DNA from: Spirochaetales bacterium
GTDB taxonomy: Bacteria > Spirochaetota > Spirochaetia > Sphaerochaetales > Sphaerochaetaceae
Direction of reading: 5' to 3'
Assembly: GCA_017632495.1 (NCBI GenBank)
Contig: JAGBRG010000040.1
Location: 1 to 7,067 of the forward strand
Length of the DNA: 7,067 nucleotides
In this document: positions 1 through 5,719 of the stretch, one piece after another
How the letters are laid out: the number at the start of each line of letters is the position of its first letter
Numbering within the stretch: position 1 is the stretch's first letter
Notes under the pieces: model-generated
Database searches by the model: none
Told to the model about the DNA's origin: nothing
What the model saw: the letters and a program-made list of their open reading frames with translations, nothing else
Program-made: the position numbers and the translations under genes

Positions 1-1
1 G

Positions 2-2446
2 CTGGCGATGTTTGTTGTCGGCAACCTGATTCTCACCTATGCGACAATCATCCAGATTGACCAGCTGAAGAAGGGAACAATCGATGAGGCCCGCAGGGTT
101 ATTTTTACCACCAGGAAGGGGAAAAAGTATTACTACAACCGGGCACTGGGACTGAAGATATTCCCGCTTATGGTCATAGGTCTGTTGGTTGTATTCGGAA
201 TTTCTATCTACACACAGACGCTTTCCCAGCTTTCGTCGGCCGTCAGGGTTTCTGAATCCAGAATCAATTCAATCGGAACAGGCGTTTCAAAGAACACAAA
301 GAGGGCGGATACCGTCGCCGCATTCTACAACAAACAGAACCTCAACAAGACCTTCCTTCTGGCAGATATCATCGCCAGGGCTCCGGAAGTGGTCTTTGAT
401 TATGATCTGACCGACACCGTTCATTTCGAGTATGCCAAAAATGATGACAACAGCGTTGTCACCGACAGCTACGGCAACCCTGTGCTTACGGCAAGATATC
501 ATCCGAACCTTGAAGCACTGTGCAAGGCTTATGATTTTGAATCCATGTACGTGTTCAATGACAGGGGCCGCGTAATTGCAACCAGCGCCCAGTGGTGGAA
601 CTTTGTCATAAGCGATGACCCGACGGCGCAGTCCTATCCTTTCCGCGATGTACTTGTGAACACTGACTACTATGTTCAGGATTATCAGAAAAGCGATGTC
701 GGAGAGTCTGATCAGTACATCGGATGCGCCTTGTTCTATTACACATACAACGACCACGGAACCACTCGTTTTGCCTCAGAGTATGAGTATAAGAACGGCG
801 TTCAGGATGAAAACGGAAGAATAATCGTTCCTTCATCTGCGATTTCAAGACACAGAGGACTGCTTCAGACCAGTGTCGTAACCCACAGCATCGAGGATTA
901 CCTGAGCATGACTACCATTGAGTACACAATCACCGGTATGAACATGTTCTATGACGGCTACTTCCTCAGCTTCTCTGCGGACGAGTCCCATGAACTTCTG
1001 TATTCTCCGTTCGGAGAAAAGGTTGTCATCAATACAAGGGATGCAATGTTCTCCGGAGACTTCAACGGTTTCATTACAATCAACGGACAGAGATACTTCT
1101 CAAGCATCAGAAAATCAGGCGGAATCTTCATAGGAACCCTTATTCCGACAAGTGCTCTGTTCATGCTGAGAAACAACATCTCATCTGCCACCGTTATCAT
1201 CGCTCTTATATCCTTCCTGAATCTGCTCGGCTTCATGCTGTACTCAACCAGCGATGAGGATGAGGTGCTCAAAGAAAAAGTGGCTGAGTATCTGAAGGAG
1301 AAGGAGGAGGAAGATGAGGAGCCGGTTGAAGGAAGTGCGAACTTTGATGTGACGATGCCTGACGGCAAGAAGAAACGTGTCAAATCCGCTCAGTCCAGAT
1401 GGAGTACAAGTTTCACCGAATGGCAGAAAAAGAGTGTCGAGCAGAAGTTCTCGTCCGTAGTCAAAGTCTGCAGCTTCATGATCTTTGCCTTTGTTCTTAT
1501 TTCCGTGCTGTTCGCAAAGTACGTTTTCCCGGCTGATTCGATTATGCATTACATCATCAACGGGAATCTGGAAAGAAGCCCGAACCTCTTCGGGGCAAGC
1601 CGCAGTGTCATGTATCTCATAGTTGTTCTGTTCGGTGCGAAGATTGCAAAGAGGATAATCAACGTCCTTTCTTCGAACCTCGGAGCAAGAGCGGAGACCA
1701 TCGGACACCTTCTTGAGTCTGTCATCCAGTACGGAGGCGTTCTCGGCGTCCTGTTCTACTCCCTGTATCTTATGGGTCTTAACACGGCATCGCTTCTGAC
1801 ATCAGCCGGAATCCTTTCCATTGTCGTAGGTCTCGGTGCCCAGAGCCTCATATCGGATATTCTTGCTGGTATCTTCATCGTGTTTGAAGGCGAGTTCCGC
1901 GTCGGTGATATCGTCACGGTAGGGGACTTCAGGGGTACCGTCATTGAAATCGGAATCCGCACCACGAAGATCGAGGACATTTTGGGCAACATCAAGATCT
2001 TCAACAACAGCTCCATCTCCGGAGTCCTCAACATGACCAAGGAGTACTCCACAGTGCCTATCGAGCTTGCCATCGAGTACGGCGAGTCGCTTGAGCGCGT
2101 CGAGGCGGTTCTGAAGGAGGAGTTCCCCGCAATCAAGAAGAAGATCAAGTCCATCATAAACGGACCTTTCTACAAGGGTGTTTCAAGCCTTGGAGACAAC
2201 TCGGTGAATATTCTCATTCTTGCCCAGTGTATGGAAGGAGACAGAATCCAGCTGGTCAGAGACATGTACAGAGAACTCTATCTTGTCTTCAACAAGCATG
2301 GAATCAACGTTCCGTTCCCACAGGTCACGGTCTCCTACCTCAAGGATGAGGAGGCAAAGAAGATTTCCGCCAAGGAAAAGCGTGAAGTCGAGGCATTTGT
2401 CAAGGAGCAGAAGAAAGTCTCTGCAGGAGTTGATGCAGGCGAGTAA
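2..2446 (+). CDS. Sensor-type MscS mechanosensitive channel, 5' partial
   Basis: The reading frame is open to the left edge. The first ATG (position 8) has no Shine-Dalgarno sequence and falls inside a hydrophobic segment, so the true start is probably upstream. Residues here count from that ATG. Residues 1-17 are the end of a membrane helix, 18-49 a basic cytoplasmic loop, and 50-69 a second helix. Residues 70-390 form a large, probably extracytoplasmic region resembling a double-Cache sensor ('YVFNDRGRVIATS' near 181, 'FSSIRKSGGIFIGTLIP' near 364-380). A helix follows at 391-412, then an acidic, Lys/Glu-rich stretch (416-440) likely to be helical. Helices at about 485-508, 534-553 and 573-592 lead to the MscS pore helix at 596-628 ('GLGAQSLISDILAG') and the beta domain ('FRVGDIVTVGDFRGTV', 630-645). 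The usual Pro of the 'IPN' motif is Phe here ('KIFNNSSI', 663-670). The C-terminus keeps 'INVPFPQVTV'. By family, this should be a stretch-gated or ligand-tuned channel for osmotic relief. MscS is certain; the Cache call is by eye. Confidence 0.9.
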   Translation: MAMFVVGNLILTYATIIQIDQLKKGTIDEARRVIFTTRKGKKYYYNRALGLKIFPLMVIGLLVVFGISIYTQTLSQLSSAVRVSESRINSIGTGVSKNTKRADTVAAFYNKQNLNKTFLLADIIARAPEVVFDYDLTDTVHFEYAKNDDNSVVTDSYGNPVLTARYHPNLEALCKAYDFESMYVFNDRGRVIATSAQWWNFVISDDPTAQSYPFRDVLVNTDYYVQDYQKSDVGESDQYIGCALFYYTYNDHGTTRFASEYEYKNGVQDENGRIIVPSSAISRHRGLLQTSVVTHSIEDYLSMTTIEYTITGMNMFYDGYFLSFSADESHELLYSPFGEKVVINTRDAMFSGDFNGFITINGQRYFSSIRKSGGIFIGTLIPTSALFMLRNNISSATVIIALISFLNLLGFMLYSTSDEDEVLKEKVAEYLKEKEEEDEEPVEGSANFDVTMPDGKKKRVKSAQSRWSTSFTEWQKKSVEQKFSSVVKVCSFMIFAFVLISVLFAKYVFPADSIMHYIINGNLERSPNLFGASRSVMYLIVVLFGAKIAKRIINVLSSNLGARAETIGHLLESVIQYGGVLGVLFYSLYLMGLNTASLLTSAGILSIVVGLGAQSLISDILAGIFIVFEGEFRVGDIVTVGDFRGTVIEIGIRTTKIEDILGNIKIFNNSSISGVLNMTKEYSTVPIELAIEYGESLERVEAVLKEEFPAIKKKIKSIINGPFYKGVSSLGDNSVNILILAQCMEGDRIQLVRDMYRELYLVFNKHGINVPFPQVTVSYLKDEEAKKISAKEKREVEAFVKEQKKVSAGVDAGE

Positions 2447-2454
2447 AGAATCCG

Positions 2455-3462
2455 TTATCTTCGGACAATCGACTCTCTGGAAATCAGCTCCGTGTCCAGA
2501 AGAATCGATCTTGGCATGGTGTGGGAGTGAAGCAGCTCAAATAGCGATTCGGCTGCTGTGAATCCTGTCTGGAAGCTGGGCTGGTTGATTGTGGTAAGGC
2601 CAGGTGTCGTTATGGATGCCATCTCAATGTTGTCAAAGCCCACAACACCAAGATCTGTCGGAATCTTCAGTTCGAATCTGTTTGCGGCCTTTAAAACAGA
2701 GGCTGCAAACACATCGGCTGCGCAGAAGATGGCATCTGGTTTTTCATCGGCTCCCAGAAGCTGGCATGCAGCCGAGTATCCCAGATCGTATGCAACATCA
2801 GGAAGAGAGATCTTCCAGGTTCTTGGAATTGTTATGTTGTGGCTCTCCAAGGCGGCTTCAAAGCCTCTGAGTCTTTCCTGGGCGTAGTTGAACATGATGG
2901 GGCCGTTGAGCAGGGCGACCTTCTTGTATCCCATATTTACTATATAATCAACGGCACCCTTTGCCGCGGCAAAGTCGTTAATGCCGACATAGGGGGCAAC
3001 GGAATCCTTGTTGTACTCGCAGCACTGGATGAAGGGAATCTGTTCGAATATGGAGTCTGCAAGATCTTTTTCCAACTTGCGGCTCAGACAGACCACACCG
3101 CGGGTGTTGGTCATGCTCACAACCTTCATGAACTTGTCCACGTTGGACTGAGTGATTGTGTTCTGATAGATGATGACCTCAAAGTTATGGGAAGCGGCAG
3201 ATGACTCAATGCCCTTGAGAATCTTGTAGTAGAAAGGATTGATGATAGATGGCACTACTACGGTTATGATGCGCTTGGAGGTTTCTGCCTGGACCTTCAG
3301 AAGCTCATCAAGGTCGTACCCGTATTCCTTGAGTTTGTTCTCAACAATAAGCCTTGTCTCCTGGTTCACCAATTCCCTGTGGTGGAGAACCCTGGATACC
3401 GTTGCAGGGGAGAGCCCTGTCTCTTTTGCAAGCTTGTTTACCGGAATGTTTAATCTCTTCAT
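2455..3462 (-). CDS. LacI-family transcriptional regulator
   Basis: This 335-residue protein is the normal length for a LacI/GalR repressor. The N-terminal helix-turn-helix spans about residues 5-27 ('VNKLAKETGLSPATVSRVL'), followed by the periplasmic-binding-protein-like effector domain from about residue 65. The latter shows 'SIINPFYYKILKGIE', 'AIFCAADVFAASVLKA', 'GVVGFDNIEMASITTPGLTT' and the C-terminal 'ELISRESIVRR'. The hinge between them ('YDLDELLKVQAETSKR', 49-64) lacks the usual Pro-Asn and Ala-Arg-x-Leu of the minor-groove-binding hinge helix. The ATG start places the helix-turn-helix at the usual distance from the N-terminus, but there is no clear Shine-Dalgarno sequence, suggesting weak translation. 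The gene is divergent from the sugar operon at 3684, so that operon is its likely target and an imported sugar or product its likely effector. It converges on the MscS gene with 8 bp between stop codons and no visible terminator. The family is certain; the effector is unknown. Confidence 0.95.
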   Translation of the reverse strand: MKRLNIPVNKLAKETGLSPATVSRVLHHRELVNQETRLIVENKLKEYGYDLDELLKVQAETSKRIITVVVPSIINPFYYKILKGIESSAASHNFEVIIYQNTITQSNVDKFMKVVSMTNTRGVVCLSRKLEKDLADSIFEQIPFIQCCEYNKDSVAPYVGINDFAAAKGAVDYIVNMGYKKVALLNGPIMFNYAQERLRGFEAALESHNITIPRTWKISLPDVAYDLGYSAACQLLGADEKPDAIFCAADVFAASVLKAANRFELKIPTDLGVVGFDNIEMASITTPGLTTINQPSFQTGFTAAESLFELLHSHTMPRSILLDTELISRESIVRR

Positions 3463-3476
3463 GGTTTGAATTGTAT

Positions 3477-3495
3477 CACTATTTCAGAAACAGTG
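3477..3495. promoter_or_regulatory. Palindromic operator candidate 1
   Basis: CACTATTTCAGAAACAGTG is an odd-length palindrome centred on the A at 3486, with eight of nine base pairs symmetrical; only 3481/3491 mismatch. Its core TTTC-A-GAAA is a perfect inverted repeat about its centre. The site sits 15-33 bp before the LacI-family start codon, where a bound repressor could block its expression. Size and symmetry suit a LacI-family dimer site, but it lacks the central CG typical of many of them, so the binding protein is inferred. Confidence 0.5.
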
Positions 3496-3496
3496 C

Positions 3497-3515
3497 AATT
3501 ATTTCAGAAAGAAAT
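3497..3515. promoter_or_regulatory. Palindromic operator candidate 2
   Basis: This repeats the core TTTCAGAAA of the neighbouring site, centred at 3506, exactly 20 bp from the first centre. The 11-mer TATTTCAGAAA is identical in both (3480-3490 and 3500-3510). Outer arms are weaker, with seven of nine pairs symmetrical. About two helical turns separate the centres, so two dimers could bind the same face of the DNA. Confidence 0.4.
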
Positions 3516-3522
3516 TCTTGAT

Positions 3523-3550
3523 ATTTTTAGTAAACATTTTTATTTTTCAA
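3523..3550 (-). promoter_or_regulatory. Possible leftward promoter of the LacI-family gene
   Basis: Read on the minus strand, TTGAAA (plus positions 3545-3550) matches five of six -35 bases. A 16-bp spacer then leads to AAAAAT (3523-3528), which matches four of six -10 bases. In such AT-rich DNA this could be chance. If real, transcription would start near 3515 and the two TTTCAGAAA palindromes would lie in the first transcribed bases. Confidence 0.25.
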
Positions 3551-3581
3551 ATTTGATACTTTCTTTCTGTAAAATATTTTC

Positions 3582-3610
3582 TTGCGGGAATTGAAAAGTG
3601 GATTTATAAT
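3582..3610 (+). promoter_or_regulatory. Sigma-70-type promoter of the sugar operon
   Basis: A perfect -10 hexamer TATAAT lies at 3605-3610, preceded after exactly 17 bp by TTGCGG (3582-3587), which keeps the TTG of the -35 consensus but is weak in its second half. Transcription would begin near 3617, giving a leader of roughly 66 nt before the isomerase start. A weak -35 suits a regulated promoter. The hexamers and spacing are seen directly; activity is inferred. Confidence 0.6.
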
Positions 3611-3630
3611 CTGATTGTGACTGAATAGAA

Positions 3631-3657
3631 AGTATGAAACATTTCTTATTTCATACT
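3631..3657. promoter_or_regulatory. Inverted repeat in operon leader, operator or hairpin
   Basis: AGTATGAAA (3631-3639) and TTTCATACT (3649-3657) are exact 9-bp inverted repeats separated by 9 bp. They lie about 14-40 bases after the predicted transcription start, a classic place for a repressor site. They could instead form a hairpin in the leader RNA ahead of the ribosome binding site at 3674, but the AT-rich stem would be weak. I favour an operator. It does not match the TTTCAGAAA palindromes closely, though it shares the half-element TATTTCA. Confidence 0.5.
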
Positions 3658-3683
3658 ATTTCATAAAAGAAACGGAGTTTGAT

Positions 3684-4604
3684 ATGAAACTAGGTTTTGT
3701 AAGCGCCATTCTTGACGGCTGGACATATGAAGAGATGATGGATGTTGCATCAGAAATGGGCTTTCAGTGTGTGGAGGTTGCATGCTGGCCGCAGGGCAAG
3801 GCTGAAAGACGCTATGCCGGGGTAAGTCATATAGATGTAGAGAAGGTCCTTGAGGATGACAGCTATGCCGAACATATTCTTGACTACAGCAGAAGAAAGA
3901 AGGTTGAAATCTCCTCTCTGGCCTTTTATCCCAATCCGCTCACATCGGATCTGAAGAAAAGAAGCGAGACTCTGGCTCACCTTGAGACTCTGATCAAGGC
4001 AAGTGCAAAACTCGGCATCAACATGGTCACCACCTTCATCGGAAGGGATCAGGCCAAGACGGTTGAGGAGAATCTTGAGCTTGTGGGTCAGATCTGGCCG
4101 CCGATTATCAAGCTGGCAGAAAAACTCAAGGTCAGAATCGGAATTGAGAACTGCCCGATGCTCTTCGGAAAGGATCAGTGGCCGGGCGGACAGAATCTGT
4201 TCACATCACCTGCAAACTGGCAGAAGATTTTTGATGTCCTTAAGAGCGATAATCTTGGAATCAACTATGACCCCAGCCATTTCATCTGGCAGATGATCGA
4301 CTATGTAAAGCCTGTCAGACAGTTCAAGGACAAGATCTTCCACGTTCATTTCAAGGATATCAAGCTGTATCGAGATAAATTGGACCAGGTGGGAATCATG
4401 GCATATCCTCTGGATTTCATGGCTCCAAAGCTTCCCAACTACGGCGATGTGGACTGGGCTGCCTTTGTGGGTGCTCTTACCGATATCGGATATGACGGCT
4501 ATGCCTGCATAGAGGTTGAGGACAAGGCCTTTGAGGGCTCAAAAGAGAAGATTCTGGATTCGCTGAGAATCTCTAAGAAGTATATGGAAAACTTCGTTAT
4601 CTGA
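3684..4604 (+). CDS. Sugar isomerase/epimerase, AP_endonuc_2 TIM barrel
   Basis: This 306-residue soluble protein has the length and pattern of the xylose-isomerase-like TIM barrel family (AP_endonuc_2). Members use a divalent metal to isomerise or epimerise sugars, keto-sugars or inositol derivatives in the cytoplasm. The barrel starts at once ('KLGFVSAIL', 'GFQCVEVACWP'). The expected metal ligands are visible as Glu155 ('IGIENCP'), Asp196 with His199 ('NYDPSHF'), His222 ('FHVHFKD') and Glu277 ('CIEVED'), the set used by ketose 3-epimerases. The start is supported by GGAG at 3674-3677, 6 bp before the ATG. It is the first gene of the operon and its stop is followed after 14 bases by the dehydrogenase start, so the two are surely co-transcribed. 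Family alternatives include 2-keto-myo-inositol dehydratase, ketose epimerase and 3-keto-glycoside processing enzymes. Sequence alone does not choose among them. Confidence 0.9.
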   Translation: MKLGFVSAILDGWTYEEMMDVASEMGFQCVEVACWPQGKAERRYAGVSHIDVEKVLEDDSYAEHILDYSRRKKVEISSLAFYPNPLTSDLKKRSETLAHLETLIKASAKLGINMVTTFIGRDQAKTVEENLELVGQIWPPIIKLAEKLKVRIGIENCPMLFGKDQWPGGQNLFTSPANWQKIFDVLKSDNLGINYDPSHFIWQMIDYVKPVRQFKDKIFHVHFKDIKLYRDKLDQVGIMAYPLDFMAPKLPNYGDVDWAAFVGALTDIGYDGYACIEVEDKAFEGSKEKILDSLRISKKYMENFVI

Positions 4605-4618
4605 ATGAGGTGAAGAAT

Positions 4619-5653
4619 ATGAAGGTTGGAATAATCGGTTGCGGTTCAATTGCCAGACAGCGTCATGCTCATGAATACGGGCTCAACAAGAATGTTGAGA
4701 TTGCAGGATTCTATGATTTTGTCGCAGACAGGGCTGCTGATATGGTTTCAAAATTCGGCGGCAAGGTGTATCCGACTGTTGAGGATATGCTTTCAGATAA
4801 AGATATAGACCTTGTTTCCGTCTGTGTTGCCAATGCCTATCATGCTGAGATAACAATCAAGGCTCTCAAGGCCGGAAAGAATGTTCTGTGTGAAAAGCCC
4901 ATGGCAGTGACATATGAGCAGTGTCTTGAGATGGTCAAGACGGCCTCGGACTGTGGCAAGAGACTGTTTATCGGCCACAACCAGAGACTCACTCCCGCCC
5001 ACAAGAAGGCAAAGGAGCTCATTTCATCCGGCAAGATGGGAAAGGTTCTGACATTCGCCACATCGTTTTGCCATGCCGGTCCTGAAAGCTGGGGCATAGA
5101 CAAGGGTAAGGGAACCTGGTTCTTCAGAAAGGATGCTGCCGCATTCGGTTCAATGGCGGACCTCGGAATCCACAAGATCGACCTTATCAGATACCTGGTG
5201 GGGGATGAGATCAAGTCAATCTATTCAGAGATGTGTGTTCTGGACAAGACATATGAGGACGGAAGCCCGATTGATGTCGATGACAACTCCGTAGAAGTCA
5301 TCCACTTCAGAAACGGAGCCTTCGGAACCGTGACCACAAGCTGGACTCAGTACGGCGGAGAGAACAACCAGACCCAGATCAACTGCAAGAACGGGGTTAT
5401 GAAGCTCTACATGGATCCGAAGTACTCGCTGGTTGTGACCCATCCGGACGGAAGCGTGGACAACTATGACCTTGACAGGATTCAGACGAACACCGACAAG
5501 CAGCAGGCCACAAGCGGAGTAATTGATGAGGTTGTGGATTCTATTCTGAGTGGCAGAAAGAGTATTCTTGATGCCGATTCCATAATCGGGTCGATGAAGG
5601 CCGTGTTCGCCTGCATGAAATCCATGGAAACCGGAAAGGCCGTGGAGATTTAA
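4619..5653 (+). CDS. Gfo/Idh/MocA-family sugar or polyol dehydrogenase
   Basis: This NAD(P)-dependent oxidoreductase of 344 residues is of typical family length. A Rossmann fold opens the protein ('VGIIGCGSIARQRHA', 3-17). 'NVLCEKPMAVT' (88-98) gives catalytic Lys93 in the Glu-Lys-Pro motif, and 'DLGIHKIDLIRYL' (181-193) supplies Asp181 and His185, the usual proton-transfer pair. The rest matches the C-terminal substrate domain. Family members oxidise or reduce a ring or chain hydroxyl of sugars, inositols or glycosides. I chose the ATG at 4619 over an in-frame GTG at 4610 because GAGGTG (4607-4612) is a good ribosome binding site 6 bp before the ATG, while the GTG is part of that site and has none of its own. 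The gene follows the isomerase by 14 bp, which suggests consecutive steps on one substrate. Substrate and cofactor preference are unknown. Confidence 0.92.
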   Translation: MKVGIIGCGSIARQRHAHEYGLNKNVEIAGFYDFVADRAADMVSKFGGKVYPTVEDMLSDKDIDLVSVCVANAYHAEITIKALKAGKNVLCEKPMAVTYEQCLEMVKTASDCGKRLFIGHNQRLTPAHKKAKELISSGKMGKVLTFATSFCHAGPESWGIDKGKGTWFFRKDAAAFGSMADLGIHKIDLIRYLVGDEIKSIYSEMCVLDKTYEDGSPIDVDDNSVEVIHFRNGAFGTVTTSWTQYGGENNQTQINCKNGVMKLYMDPKYSLVVTHPDGSVDNYDLDRIQTNTDKQQATSGVIDEVVDSILSGRKSILDADSIIGSMKAVFACMKSMETGKAVEI

Positions 5654-5662
5654 GAGGGAGAA

Positions 5663-5676
5663 TACCCTGAGGGGTA
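5663..5676 (+). other. Short GC-rich hairpin before the binding-protein gene
   Basis: TACCC (5663-5667) and GGGTA (5672-5676) can pair around the loop TGAG. The 5-bp stem is followed by an A-rich, not T-rich, stretch, so it is not an ordinary terminator. It might mark an RNA processing or stability point between the dehydrogenase and the binding-protein messages; this is a guess. Confidence 0.3.
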
Positions 5677-5705
5677 GAAAAATAAAAATCATTTCTTTAT
5701 TCAAG

Positions 5706-5711
5706 AGGAGG
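5706..5711 (+). promoter_or_regulatory. Strong ribosome binding site of binding-protein gene
   Basis: AGGAGG is a full-consensus Shine-Dalgarno core, 8 bp before the ATG at 5720. It is stronger than those of the two upstream enzymes (GGAG and GAGGTG), which fits the high expression usual for periplasmic binding proteins. Confidence 0.8.
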
Positions 5712-5719
5712 AAAAAGAT

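Larger units (their letters stand above)
3463..3683. promoter_or_regulatory. Divergent control region between regulator and sugar operon
   Basis: These 221 bp are much richer in A/T than the flanking genes and carry no convincing small gene. They must hold the promoters for both the LacI-family gene (leftward) and the isomerase operon (rightward). I see a good rightward promoter, a weak leftward one, two palindromes near the regulator start, and an inverted repeat in the operon leader. The heptamer TATTTCA occurs four times on the plus strand, starting at 3480, 3500, 3647 and 3657. A 10-bp exact inverted repeat also joins 3505-3514 (CAGAAAGAAA) with 3560-3569. Confidence 0.8.

Noticed and set aside
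287..757. Long minus-strand open frame opposite the channel gene
   Set aside because: It lies wholly opposite a coherent membrane protein and shows no recognisable domain. It is an expected shadow of the real frame.
2447..2470. TCCG...CGGA as a bidirectional terminator between the convergent genes
   Set aside because: The stem is only 4 bp, has no T tract on either side, and lies mostly inside the regulator's coding end.
2839..3204. Plus-strand open frame opposite the LacI-family gene
   Set aside because: It is antisense to well-conserved regulator motifs and resembles no known protein.
3505..3569. 10-bp inverted repeat CAGAAAGAAA / TTTCTTTCTG as a hairpin
   Set aside because: The arms are separated by 45 bp and are A/T-rich, so a stable hairpin is unlikely. 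It may be chance in purine- or pyrimidine-rich DNA, though it is recorded as part of the control region.
3616..3620. TGTGA as a CRP-like half-site near the operon promoter
   Set aside because: There is no matching TCACA at the right spacing, and the site would lie at the transcription start.
4610..4618. GTG at 4610 as the dehydrogenase start
   Set aside because: The GTG overlaps the GAGGTG ribosome site that serves the ATG at 4619, and the ATG start places the Rossmann motif at the N-terminus as usual.
5225..5704. Minus-strand open frame over the end of the dehydrogenase gene
   Set aside because: It overlaps a confident Gfo/Idh/MocA coding region and has no recognisable motif.
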